This document shows, in pieces, positions 44,778-52,686 of a stretch of DNA of 64,000 nt. Position numbers and translations under genes: made by a program. The DNA is from JBNRMR01 sp050942895 (GTDB taxonomy: Bacteria; Bacillota; Clostridia; Christensenellales; UBA1750). Each line of letters begins with the position of its first letter. Within the stretch, counting starts at the first letter, position 1. The notes beneath the pieces were generated by a model. The model did not search any database. It was not told the DNA's origin and worked only from the letters and a program-made list of their open reading frames with translations. The stretch spans positions 62,001 to 126,000 of the forward strand of contig JBMNOE010000006.1 of assembly GCA_050942895.1 (NCBI GenBank). The letters run 5' to 3'.

Positions 44778-45314
44778 ATGAAAGATATAACCAGGCAATC
44801 GGCGGCGGCATTGGCCCAGTTGCTGGATCAGGCGAACATGAAGAAAGGGCAGGTTCTTGTGGTGGGCTGCTCCACCAGCGAGGTCAGAGGGAAGCGAATA
44901 GGCAGCGATAGCACCATGGATGTGGCCGAAGCGATTTTAGACGGGCTTTTGCCTTTGCTGGAAGAAAGGGGCATATTTTTGGCGGTCCAGTGCTGTGAGC
45001 ATCTGAACAGAGCCATAGTGCTGCCCGAAAGCTGCGCGGAGAAATATTTTCTGGATGAAGTGTCTGTGCGGCCCGTGGCCAAGGCGGGCGGTCCCCTTGC
45101 AACGGCCTATTACGAAAGGCTTGAAAGTCCCTGTGTTGTGGAGGGCGTGAAGGCTCATGCCGGCATCGATATCGGCGCAACATTGATAGGCATGAACTTA
45201 AGGCCGGTAGCGGTTCCCGTGCGGATAAACGATCCGAAGATAGGCGAGGCTCAGTTGATACTTGCCAGAACCAGGCCAAAGCTAATTGGCGGCACAAGGG
45301 CGCAGTATAATTAA
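44778..45314 (+). CDS. UPF0340 / TIGR01440 family protein (YwlG-like)
   Basis: About 178 residues. GQVLVVGCSTSEVRGKRIG, FLAVQCCEHLNRAIVL, VRPVAKAGGPLATAYYE and AHAGIDIGATLIGMNL are the conserved blocks of the Firmicute UPF0340 family, which has no established function. It is probably cytoplasmic. GGAAG precedes the ATG at 44778; a GTG four codons earlier is possible. It ends at a bidirectional terminator. Confidence 0.88.
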   Translation: MKDITRQSAAALAQLLDQANMKKGQVLVVGCSTSEVRGKRIGSDSTMDVAEAILDGLLPLLEERGIFLAVQCCEHLNRAIVLPESCAEKYFLDEVSVRPVAKAGGPLATAYYERLESPCVVEGVKAHAGIDIGATLIGMNLRPVAVPVRINDPKIGEAQLILARTRPKLIGGTRAQYN

Positions 45315-45360
45315 TTAGAAAATTAAAAGACCAAAAAGTTTGATTAAAAATATGACGAAA

Positions 45361-45398
45361 AAGCGGCTTTGGGAGTGCATTCCAAAGCCGCTTTGATT
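45361..45398. terminator. bidirectional terminator between UPF0340 gene and cas5d
   Basis: A 12-bp perfect stem AAGCGGCTTTGG / CCAAAGCCGCTT, with T-rich flanks on both strands. Confidence 0.88.
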
Positions 45399-45432
45399 TT
45401 CTGCTGATAATGATTATAATTTCCAAACAGAA

Positions 45433-46014
45433 TTATCTGTATATATCGCAATTATCCAGATGAATGATACCGTTTTCCATGCAGGCCCTGAAGAACATGG
45501 GGGTTGGCTGGCCGTCGTTTGAATAATCCATATCATAGAGCATCAGTCCAAGATCGCGGCACTTTTGGCCCGAATAGAAGGAGCGTATATTCTTCTGGCA
45601 CAGGCTGAAGCTCAGTGGAAAGTCCCTCGAACCAAGATAAGGGCTTCTGAAGCATTGGCCATTTCTAAGGCGGCGCATTATCATGGCGTAGAACTTGGCT
45701 TCACAGTCGCTTTTGCCCGCTTTCTCGGTCATTTCAAAGTGGGCATCGATGACATAGCGGACATCAGACAGCGCTAGGGCGCAGTCGTTTGAATGGCTTA
45801 GTTCATCCTTGGTGAGCTCTATGAAATTAATCTTGTTTATCACATGTATCCGGTCAACCACATAATTGATGGCGGGCTTCCACAGTATCGATTCCAGTAT
45901 GCCCTTTGCAGCGCAGGGAGTGATGCAATCGTAGCTGATTTTTTCATATTTTAGCTCCGGCCTTGAAAAGAGAGCATATTTTCCTTGGACTTCCACAGAA
46001 AAACCATACGCCAA
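45433..46014 (-). CDS. cas5: orphan CRISPR-associated protein Cas5d (type I-C)
   Basis: A 193-residue protein matching the type I-C Cas5 (Cas5d/Dvulg) pattern along its whole length: FSRPELKYEKISYDCITP, AAKGILESILWKPAINYVVD, RIHVINKINF, ALSDVRYVIDAHFEM, GQCFRSPYLGSRDFPLSF and the C-terminal MLYDMDYS.. PMFFRACMENGII. In type I-C systems this protein cuts the crRNA precursor, replacing Cas6, and sits at the 5' end of the crRNA in Cascade. Here it is alone: no cas3, cas8c, cas7, cas4, cas1, cas2 or repeat array is visible in the 64 kb. The frame is intact, starting at TTG behind GGAGGGG, and a strong terminator follows. Confidence 0.85.
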   Translation of the reverse strand: MAYGFSVEVQGKYALFSRPELKYEKISYDCITPCAAKGILESILWKPAINYVVDRIHVINKINFIELTKDELSHSNDCALALSDVRYVIDAHFEMTEKAGKSDCEAKFYAMIMRRLRNGQCFRSPYLGSRDFPLSFSLCQKNIRSFYSGQKCRDLGLMLYDMDYSNDGQPTPMFFRACMENGIIHLDNCDIYR

Positions 46015-46153
46015 AAAATCCCCTCCAGTCCAACTGCATTTTTACATACAGGTTTTATCATATTAATATTAGTAATAATAAATATATTATTGCATATTTG
46101 TGGGCTGGTTTCAAGGATGCAGTAATGTTTTTTTTATTAACTTTTGCTTTGTG

Positions 46154-46223
46154 CAGCGAAGAGGTTGATATGAACACGCTTTTAACAAGCCAAGCCTCTT
46201 TGCTGATTAAAATATACAAATAA
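46154..46223 (+). other. AT-rich spacer with inverted repeat and 17-codon ORF
   Basis: CAGCGAAGAGG (46154-46164) and CCTCTTTGCTG (46195-46205) form an 11-bp stem with one G-T pair and a 30-base loop. Within it, GAGG plus ATG at 46170 opens a 17-codon frame (MNTLLTSQASLLIKIYK) that ends at 46223. It may be chance or a small RNA. It lies between cas5d and lysA on the plus strand. Confidence 0.25.
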
Positions 46224-46253
46224 AAGGCCCGATTCCTCTAAAGATCGGGCCTT
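46222..46253 (-). terminator. terminator of lysA
   Basis: GGCCCGAT (46226-46233) and ATCGGGCC (46244-46251) with T-rich flanks on both strands. Confidence 0.85.
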
Positions 46254-46280
46254 TTTCTGCCGGTTGCGCTTTTTCGCGCT

Positions 46281-47543
46281 TTATAATATTTTCTTAAAAA
46301 GCTTCATGAAGTCAAATGTGGCGAAGTAGTCATCGGGCGTTTCAGCGCGGCGGATCAGTTGCACCGAGCCGTCCTCCCTCAGAAGAAGCTCTGAGGAGCG
46401 CAGCTTTCCGTTATAGTTGTAGCCCATTGAAAAGCCGTGGGCTCCTGTGTCGTGGAGGACGAGATAATCGCCCATGTCGATTTTTGGCAGCATTCTGTCC
46501 AGAGCGAACTTGTCGTTATTCTCGCAAAGGGAGCCGGTGATGTCATACTTGTGATCCCTGGGGGCGTTCTCCTTGCCCAAAACCGAAATATGGTGGTAGG
46601 AGCCGTACATGGCGGGGCGCATCAGGTTGACGGCGCAGGCATCCAGGCCGATATATTCCTTATAGATATGCTTTTCATGTATGGCCTGGGAGACGAGATG
46701 CCCGTATGGCGCCAGCATATATCTTCCAAGCTCAGCGTTTATTGCCACATCGCCCATGCCTGCGGGTATCAGCACTTCCTCGTAGGCCTTGCGAACCCCG
46801 TCGCCTATGGCCATGATGTCGTTCTCAGGCTCGTTTTCGCGGTAGGGCACGCCTATGCCGCCGGAAAGATTAATGAATGAAAAATGAGCGCCGGTGGTGG
46901 AGGCGATATCCCTTGCCACCTTGAAGAGAATCTTCGCGAGGGCGGGGTAATATTCGTTGGTGACGGTGTTGCTGGCCAAAAAGGAATGTATGCCGAAATG
47001 CTTCGCCCCAAGGGCCATGAGCTTTTTAACGCCTTCCTCCAACTGCTCCCTTGTCATGCCGTATTTGGCTTCGCCAGGGGTGTCCATTATGGCATTGCTG
47101 ATCTGGAATGCCCCGCCGGGATTATAGCGCAGGCTGATGGTCTCGGGGATGCCCGTCAGCTTGTCCAAAAAGTCGATATGGGTGAAATCGTCCAGGTTGA
47201 TGGTGGCGCCCAGCTCTTTGGCGTAAAGGAAATCCTCGGCAGGGGTGGCGTTTGAGGAGAACATGATCTCATCTCCCGTTATGCCCACAGCCTTTGCGAG
47301 CATCAGCTCTGTCATGCTGGAGCAATCCATGCCGCAGCCTTCCTCTTTTAATATTTGCATTATGACGGGGTTGGGAGTGGCCTTCACTGCAAAAAATTCC
47401 TTAAAGCCCTTGTTCCATTTGAAAGCATCGTGAAGCCGGCGGGCGTTTTTGCGAATGCCCGCTTCGTCATATATATGAAATGGCGTGGGGTGATCCTTCA
47501 CGATCTCCCTCACCTGGTTCAGTGTCACAAAAGGCTTTTTCAT
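46281..47543 (-). CDS. lysA: diaminopimelate decarboxylase
   Basis: About 420 residues of fold III PLP decarboxylases. TPFHIYDEAGIRKNARRL starts the barrel, FFAVKATPNP carries the PLP lysine, MDCSSMTELMLA and SFLASNTVTNEYY follow, GGIGVPYR is the phosphate loop, and GSLCENNDKFA and HDTGAHGFSMGYNYN are the C-terminal substrate motifs. It makes lysine from meso-DAP. GGGGGTAAAGCC fixes the ATG at 47543. Some subgroups of this fold decarboxylate other substrates, so the exact product is not certain. Confidence 0.85.
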   Translation of the reverse strand: MKKPFVTLNQVREIVKDHPTPFHIYDEAGIRKNARRLHDAFKWNKGFKEFFAVKATPNPVIMQILKEEGCGMDCSSMTELMLAKAVGITGDEIMFSSNATPAEDFLYAKELGATINLDDFTHIDFLDKLTGIPETISLRYNPGGAFQISNAIMDTPGEAKYGMTREQLEEGVKKLMALGAKHFGIHSFLASNTVTNEYYPALAKILFKVARDIASTTGAHFSFINLSGGIGVPYRENEPENDIMAIGDGVRKAYEEVLIPAGMGDVAINAELGRYMLAPYGHLVSQAIHEKHIYKEYIGLDACAVNLMRPAMYGSYHHISVLGKENAPRDHKYDITGSLCENNDKFALDRMLPKIDMGDYLVLHDTGAHGFSMGYNYNGKLRSSELLLREDGSVQLIRRAETPDDYFATFDFMKLFKKIL

Positions 47544-47576
47544 TGGCTTTACCCCCGTAGTTTTCTCCAACAAAAG

Positions 47577-47642
47577 CCGCGGGATAACCGCGGACTTTCT
47601 GGCATTCTAGCGCATTATAGCATATATGAAAGAGTTATGAAA
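47577..47642 (-). promoter_or_regulatory. lysA promoter with hairpin in the leader
   Basis: Minus strand: TTTCAT (47637-47642), 17 bases, extended TGC-TATAAT (47614-47619). About 15 bases after the predicted start is a hairpin CCGCGG-TTATC-CCGCGG followed by CTTTTGTT (47577-47593). It can be read as the terminator of the upstream HD gene, but it also lies in the lysA leader. Confidence 0.6.
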
Positions 47643-47670
47643 GGGCTGGCTTCACTTTGCCATTCGCCGT

Positions 47671-48330
47671 CTAAAGCAAGCGCTGGCCGTTCATGGTAAG
47701 CTGGAAGCTGAGGCCCAGCGTCTCGGCGGCCTTGCGGCAGAGTATCATGCGGTTTAGAAATATCTCAAAATAATCCATGACGGAGCAATAGGCTGTGTCG
47801 ATGTCCAGACTCAGTTCAATGATCTTTAGATCATCTGATATCTTAAGGTCTGCCTTGCGCGCCGAGAAGTTCACCCTGTCGTGGATGTCGAAGCTGGTGG
47901 CGTCCTGATTGCGCACCCTGCTCCTGCGCACATCCGTCTTGTCAGCCAGTATCAGCGCAGCGGCAATCGGGTTTACAGTCACGGCGGTGGCCTCATCGTG
48001 GTTGCCTATGGCTGTTATTATTGTGGCGATTTCGTCCGGATCGCCGCCCATATTGTCCAGCAGGCGGAAGGCCATCACAGCGCCGCTCTGGGCATGATCA
48101 ACCCTGTTGACCAAGTTTCCGATATCGTGCAGAAAGCCGGCGATTTTGGCCAGCTCCTGATCCCGCGGGGAATAGCCAAGTTTTTTTAGTATATCTCCCG
48201 CGGTCTCGGCCACCTTGGCCACATGGGCGAAGCTATGCTCGGTGTACCCAAGGGCGACGAGGGACTCATCAGCCCGCTGTATGTATGTTCTGATAGATTT
48301 ATCGTTTCTTATTTCATGGTAACTGAGCAA
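47671..48330 (-). CDS. HD-domain phosphohydrolase
   Basis: A 219-residue protein. SFAHVAKVAETAGDIL and IAGFLHDIGNLVNR supply the HD metal-binding pair, and AIGNHDEATAV a later His. A middle segment (VNPIAAALILADKTDVRRSRVRN) matches a recurrent clostridial HD subfamily. The substrate is unknown; such proteins act on nucleotides or second messengers. It starts at TTG with GGAGG eight bases upstream. Its C-terminal 60 residues form mixed strands with no motif I know. Confidence 0.8.
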   Translation of the reverse strand: MLSYHEIRNDKSIRTYIQRADESLVALGYTEHSFAHVAKVAETAGDILKKLGYSPRDQELAKIAGFLHDIGNLVNRVDHAQSGAVMAFRLLDNMGGDPDEIATIITAIGNHDEATAVTVNPIAAALILADKTDVRRSRVRNQDATSFDIHDRVNFSARKADLKISDDLKIIELSLDIDTAYCSVMDYFEIFLNRMILCRKAAETLGLSFQLTMNGQRLL

Positions 48331-48436
48331 TGGTGTTGCCTCCGCTTTTTGTTATCATCTATTTTGCATCTATTTTGCATCCGTACTTTGCTTATTATGA
48401 ATTATTATGAATTCAACCCCGGGGAACATTGGGCGC

Positions 48437-48841
48437 TCAGAGCTTTCTCCCCATATATTTTGCGTCCTCATCCTTGCGCTTCTTATACCGCTCCACCGGC
48501 CAGGCCACTATCATGCCGATAACGCCGTAGGCAGCGCCAAAGACCAACACCGACAGCCAGCCGATAGGAAAATAGGTGGTGGCTGCAAAGAGCAGGGCGC
48601 AGGGCATCGCGAGGATTGATATAAACCAGCGCATCCCAAGAAAGGCGAAGATCAACGACATGAGCAGGCTCAGGGCGGGGAACACTATATAGAGCGCAAG
48701 CCCTTCGGTGAAAATAAAGAGCTCCTCGCTCATGGCCTCGCCCACCATGCGGGGCGTCAGCCACATCAGCAGCAGCGGCGTCAGCGACATGATTATGGCT
48801 AAAACTTCCACTATAAAAAAATCTTTAGCGTTCTTGCTCAA
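48437..48841 (-). CDS. hypothetical four-helix membrane protein
   Basis: A 134-residue protein with about four hydrophobic helices (near residues 9-27, 48-67, 71-88 and 93-113) and a charged C-terminal tail (VERYKKRKDEDAKYMGRKL). I recognise no family. It starts at TTG behind GAGGAG, 33 bases after the kinase-like gene ends, so they form an operon. Confidence 0.65.
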   Translation of the reverse strand: MSKNAKDFFIVEVLAIIMSLTPLLLMWLTPRMVGEAMSEELFIFTEGLALYIVFPALSLLMSLIFAFLGMRWFISILAMPCALLFAATTYFPIGWLSVLVFGAAYGVIGMIVAWPVERYKKRKDEDAKYMGRKL

Positions 48842-48874
48842 AACATACTCCTCTTTTCTCCTTGCAGGGTAAGC

Positions 48875-49708
48875 TTAGTCCAGGCCGATTATTGTGGAGG
48901 GGACTGTTCCCTGGACGAGATCGTCCAGCCGATATTTGCCATTGCCGATTATCACCCTGCTGCCCTCCAGCGCCGGGCGGATCATATATTCAAGCTTTGC
49001 ATAAGCGCCGTGGGCTCCGGCGCGGCTTGCTCCCACGCAGGACTCCTGTGCCTTGCGAATGTTCGTCAAAAGCTCCTGAGGGTCCTTGCCGCCGATATGC
49101 CGGATGATTGATGAAGGGTCTTTGGGGTCACGGTATATGCCATCGGTGCTGGTGAGTATCAGCAGATTGCGCGCCCCTACAAGCCCGGCCACAACCGCAG
49201 CGGTTTCGTCGTTATCCACGCATTCCACAACATTATCGCCGCCGATATCCTGGCGAAGGGCTGTCAGCTCCATCTTGCGGTTTTCAAGGGCGGACACGGC
49301 GTCGTTATAGTTTATAATAGGAATTGTTCCCTGCATGGCGCTTCTTATGAGGAGCTTTCTGATGTGTTCCCTTTTTTCGGGATCGTTAAAATGCATGTGC
49401 TCCACCAAGAGCTGCCTCACACCGTAGGCGGGGCTTATGAACCGGCGGTATTCCTGCATCAAAATAGCCTGGCCCTGGGCGGAATAATCGGTTTTGATCT
49501 CCTCCTGATCGCCTGCAAGCTCTCTGCCCGTTCTTTTAATATAGTCTATCCGGCCGATCTCCGTCGCCCCGGAGGTGACCCAAATCATGCCTGGCTTGAG
49601 CTGCGTTCCTATACGGGAGAATATATTGTAGTCTATGTCCGCATCATCCTTTCTGATGAGAGCCATAGAGCCGATTTTGCCCACAAGATCAAAACTGAAG
49701 TCCTGCAT
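48875..49708 (-). CDS. amino-acid kinase family protein (glutamate 5-kinase-like)
   Basis: About 278 residues of the amino acid kinase fold. LVGKIGSMALIRK, IWVTSGATEIGRIDY (like VSSGAI.AG of ProB), IINYNDAVS, GGDNVVECVDNDETAAVVAG and LLILTSTDGIYRDPKD are in ProB order. The N-terminus lacks the usual VVKxGSS and has LVGKIGS, and there is no PUA domain. It may be a divergent glutamate 5-kinase or another small-molecule kinase; proA is not adjacent. GAGGTGCATC fixes the ATG at 49708, 20 codons inside the longer frame. Confidence 0.7.
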   Translation of the reverse strand: MQDFSFDLVGKIGSMALIRKDDADIDYNIFSRIGTQLKPGMIWVTSGATEIGRIDYIKRTGRELAGDQEEIKTDYSAQGQAILMQEYRRFISPAYGVRQLLVEHMHFNDPEKREHIRKLLIRSAMQGTIPIINYNDAVSALENRKMELTALRQDIGGDNVVECVDNDETAAVVAGLVGARNLLILTSTDGIYRDPKDPSSIIRHIGGKDPQELLTNIRKAQESCVGASRAGAHGAYAKLEYMIRPALEGSRVIIGNGKYRLDDLVQGTVPSTIIGLD

Positions 49709-49834
49709 GATGCACCTCGTCCCTTTATAAATTATGTCTATTGTATCATCGGCGAAAATTTTTTGCAATTTTTTTTAAGGCTGATGAAATAATGCAAAAA
49801 AACATAAAAAAGATTGAAAAGTCTTGAAAAAGCA

Positions 49835-49863
49835 TTGAAAAAGCAAGCCATAGGTGCTATACT
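49835..49863 (+). promoter_or_regulatory. promoter of tRNA-Ala
   Basis: TTGAAA (49835-49840), 17 bases, TATACT (49858-49863). Three TTGAAAA copies precede it. Confidence 0.75.
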
Positions 49864-49897
49864 TATATATGAAAAATGCGCTGAAAGCCGCCTGCTT

Positions 49898-49973
49898 GGG
49901 GAATTGGCTCAGCTGGTAGAGCGTCGCGTTCGCAATGCGAAGGCCAGGGGTTCGAATCCCCTATTCTCCACCA
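49898..49973 (+). tRNA. tRNA-Ala(CGC)
   Basis: A complete 76-base cloverleaf with an encoded CCA. The acceptor is GGGGAAT / ATTCTCC with the G3-U70 pair that marks alanine tRNAs. The D arm is GCTC..GAGC, the anticodon stem TCGCG / TGCGA holds loop TTCGCAA (anticodon CGC), and the T arm is AGGGG-TTCGAAT-CCCCT. It reads GCG codons. Confidence 0.95.
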
Positions 49974-49988
49974 CGTCGCAATGGACTG

Positions 49989-50025
49989 CGCTTCGTTCGT
50001 TTTCGGGCGAAGCGTTGTTCTTTTT
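49989..50025 (+). terminator. terminator after tRNA-Ala
   Basis: CGCTTCG (49989-49995) and CGAAGCG (50008-50014) followed by TTGTTCTTTTT. An overlapping TTCGGGC/GCCCGAA pairing is also possible. Confidence 0.7.
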
Positions 50026-50199
50026 GCCCGAAAAGCTCACGCGTTCCGTCATTGCTCCTCTTCCGCAAAAAGTCGCAGGCTTGCCAGCTTTCTTTGCCCG
50101 AAACCTATACGATATAGATAGTCAAAGCATAACATTGTGAAAGAAAGCCGCTATATGCAGCTGTTTTTATTATGTTGAAATCTATCATACGCGATTTTG

Positions 50200-50600
50200 T
50201 TAAGAATCTTTAAGGCGTTCCTCCTCGAGGGGATAAAGATGCGAGGAAGTCTTTTCACTAGTAGTCATAGCTTCGTCTACAGCCAAAACAGGGCAGGGCA
50301 ATTCTTTTACCCATTGTTCATCTCGTTTTAAACATAATAACGGCGGTTTTCCATCGTTATACTCTTTAATTCAACTCGCTTTATCCGGCATATTGCCTTC
50401 CGCTGTATTCCATTTCGGAAGCTTTAGCATCAAAATAAACACTATCCGGTTCGGCAATTAAATCATTAAGCGAAGCAGTTGTAATGAAAGCAAATTCACT
50501 CCGGCCCGTGGAAATGGTAAATGCCGCGCCGGGAAGCAAGCTCTATTCCATCAGCTGTTTTATCTGCAAGGATGTCGCAGCTCTTGTCAATATAGGACAA
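50200..50600 (-). pseudogene. decayed gene of unknown function
   Basis: On the minus strand, one frame reads LLPGAAFTISTGRSEFAFITTASLN.. VYFDAKASEMEYSGRQYAG before a stop near 50395. A second frame continues in the same sense with YNDGKPPLLCLKRDEQWVK, ELPCPVLAVDEAMTTSE and YPLEEERLKDS, ending at 50200. The two pieces read like one protein broken by a frameshift, with another stop near 50543. I do not recognise the family. The rest of the 49,974-50,759 gap has no gene. Confidence 0.4.
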
Positions 50601-50759
50601 AAAGACACGGCATTTCACGGCCCGGCCCGCTCTCTGGCACGCTTTAAAAGCTGTTTCCTCAGCATATTTGCAGCTTGCGCAACGTTGACCGTCCAACCTG
50701 CCGATGCTATAATTAATTATATGAAAAAAAGTAAAAGTGCCGACTGAAGGGGGATTGCA

Positions 50760-51698
50760 ATGCGTAAGACAATACTTGGACGAACAGGTCTGTCCGTCAC
50801 GATTGCCGGCCTTGGGGGCGGGGGCCATTCCAGGCTGGGCATGGCGAAATATGGGCAGGACCACGCCGCGGGACTGATCCGCCAGGCATATGAAAGCGGC
50901 GTTAACTTTTTTGACACTGCCGCTGCCTACGGCACTGAGCCGGCCTTCGGACAGGGGCTTTCAGGCCTGCCGCGCCAATCATATGTGCTTTCCACAAAAT
51001 TCACCTATTCGAGTCAAAGCGGCGTAAAGTCCGGCGAGGATCTGATGCTTGCCCTTGAAAACAGCCTGCGGGCGCTGCGCACCGATTATGTCGATGTCTA
51101 CCACATCCACGGCGTCAGGCCGGAAAAATACAGCCAGGTGGCAGAGCGGCTTTATCCTGCCTTGGAAAAAGCGAAGCAGCAGGGGAAAATTCGATTTCCC
51201 GGCATCACGGAAGCCTTTGGCAGCGACACAGCCCACGAAATGCTCACCCAAGCGCTGGTGGACGACCTGTTCGACGTGATAATGGTGGGTTATAATTTGC
51301 TCAATCCCTCGGCGGCGAAAACCGTACTGCCCACAGCGCGTGAGAAAAACCTGGGCGTTCTGTGCATGTTTGCAGTGCGGTCAGCCCTTTCAAACCCGGC
51401 GCAACTGGCTGTGGATATACAGCGCATACTGGAAAGGGGCCAGGCAGATCCCCCTTTGGTGAAGGGAGCGCAGTCGCTGGCATTTCTGACAGAAAAAGGG
51501 GTGGCGGGCAGCATCATGGAGGCCGCATACCGCTATTGCAGCCACACGGACGGCGTGCATGTGACATTGACCGGAACCGGCAGCCCAAAGCACCTGGAAG
51601 AAAACTTGCGCTCCATCAGCCTGCCTCCGCTTCCGGAGGAGACGCTTGAGCGCCTTGAAACGCTGTTCGGTCGTGTTGACTGCGTGAGCGGTCAGTGA
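50760..51698 (+). CDS. aldo/keto reductase
   Basis: A 312-residue NAD(P)H-dependent reductase of the AKR barrel fold. LGRTGLSVTIAGLGGGG opens it. Catalytic residues are visible: Asp and Tyr in FFDTAAAYGTEPAFGQ, Lys in LSTKFTYSS, and His in VDVYHIHGVRPEK. The C-terminus has VTLTGTGSPKHLEENL, the cofactor-binding region. The substrate is unknown. GGGGGATTGCA precedes the ATG. The neighbouring sugar-acid genes on the other strand suggest, but do not prove, a carbohydrate role. Confidence 0.88.
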   Translation: MRKTILGRTGLSVTIAGLGGGGHSRLGMAKYGQDHAAGLIRQAYESGVNFFDTAAAYGTEPAFGQGLSGLPRQSYVLSTKFTYSSQSGVKSGEDLMLALENSLRALRTDYVDVYHIHGVRPEKYSQVAERLYPALEKAKQQGKIRFPGITEAFGSDTAHEMLTQALVDDLFDVIMVGYNLLNPSAAKTVLPTAREKNLGVLCMFAVRSALSNPAQLAVDIQRILERGQADPPLVKGAQSLAFLTEKGVAGSIMEAAYRYCSHTDGVHVTLTGTGSPKHLEENLRSISLPPLPEETLERLETLFGRVDCVSGQ

Positions 51699-51715
51699 TA
51701 ACGACACAAACAAAC

Positions 51716-51750
51716 AGCCCTGTTGTTTTTTGCAGGGCTTTTTGTTTTTT
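51716..51750 (+). terminator. terminator after aldo/keto reductase gene
   Basis: AGCCCTG, loop, CAGGGCT, then TTTTGTTTTTTG. Confidence 0.85.
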
Positions 51751-51846
51751 GTTTTGCTTAACGATAGCAAAAACGATAGCAAAAAAGACGGCTTAAAATC
51801 CAAATTCCTAAAGGGAAAAATCAAAAAAATGCTGCCGCTTGATCTG

Positions 51847-52647
51847 TCATCTGTAATGCTTTTCAAAAAGCGCTTTGGCAGCAGCGATATCCCCGGGTAG
51901 ATAATCCATCATATTGCCCTGGTCGGTGTATTCCGCCGGAAAACAGACATTCCCGCGGTAATCCCTTGAGCGCAGATATTCCACCGCCTCCTCCCAACTG
52001 GTGTTGCCGTTGGCCGATGTGGTGAAATAGGGGGTGAAACTTGCCTGCAGAGCTTCGGGCCCGTTTTTGCGCCTGAAATAAGCGGACTTAAAGTTCACAA
52101 GGCACAGATAATCCCAGACGATATCCAGGCCTTTTGCGGCGCTTTCCCCCGATAGGGCGCTGTGGGCGGCATCCCAGATGGCGCCAAAGTATCTTTTGTC
52201 AAGGCCCTCAAGGAGATGGCGCAACTCCATGGAGTTAAACACGCCGCTTCCGTGGTGATGCTGCACTCCGATCATTACCCCGTATTTCTCGCTCATTGAC
52301 GAAAAGGCTTCAAGGCTCTTCTTCATGGCCGCCTCGCTTTCCATATAGCGGGATTTGCGGTCAAAGCGGGCCATTATGCGCAGCAATGGTATGTTCGCAG
52401 CCTGGCAGCCGGCGAATACCTGCTCCGTCAATTCAGAGGCAACGCTCATTATAGCAACACCGTGTTCCCTTAAGCGCTCCGCCAGCAAAGGCAAACCTTT
52501 TTCGGCGTTTTTTGGCTCCACCTGGAAGCCGTCGCGGCAGGGAAACTCGATGCCGTCAATTCCCAGGCTTGAAACCAGTTCACCAAGCTGATCAGGGCTT
52601 AGCTGGGGCCAGGGCTTTGTGAATATAGAATATTTAATGGGAACCAT
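51847..52647 (-). CDS. sugar phosphate isomerase/epimerase family protein
   Basis: A 266-residue xylose-isomerase-like TIM barrel. IKYSIFTKPWPQLS, LGIDGIEFPCR, GVMIGVQHHHGSGVFNS and GAIWDAAHSALSG are the strands with putative metal ligands, and VCFPAEYTDQ is near the end. It shares fold but little sequence with the isomerase gene at 0.3 kb. It lies 39 bases after the dehydrogenase gene and is probably cotranscribed with it, suggesting a sugar or sugar-acid pathway under the divergent AraC regulator. No terminator is obvious downstream except weak A/T runs. Confidence 0.82.
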   Translation of the reverse strand: MVPIKYSIFTKPWPQLSPDQLGELVSSLGIDGIEFPCRDGFQVEPKNAEKGLPLLAERLREHGVAIMSVASELTEQVFAGCQAANIPLLRIMARFDRKSRYMESEAAMKKSLEAFSSMSEKYGVMIGVQHHHGSGVFNSMELRHLLEGLDKRYFGAIWDAAHSALSGESAAKGLDIVWDYLCLVNFKSAYFRRKNGPEALQASFTPYFTTSANGNTSWEEAVEYLRSRDYRGNVCFPAEYTDQGNMMDYLPGDIAAAKALFEKHYR

Positions 52648-52686
52648 AATTAACCTCCATTTTTCTTTCTTTCATATGATAAAGCG

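Noticed and set aside
45315..46280. CRISPR array next to cas5d
   Set aside because: I read both flanks for 25-40 bp direct repeats with regular spacers and found none; only the lone hairpin at 46154-46205 is present.
49898..50760. Prophage or integrative element attached at tRNA-Ala
   Set aside because: No integrase, no repeat of the tRNA 3' end, and the flanking genes are ordinary.
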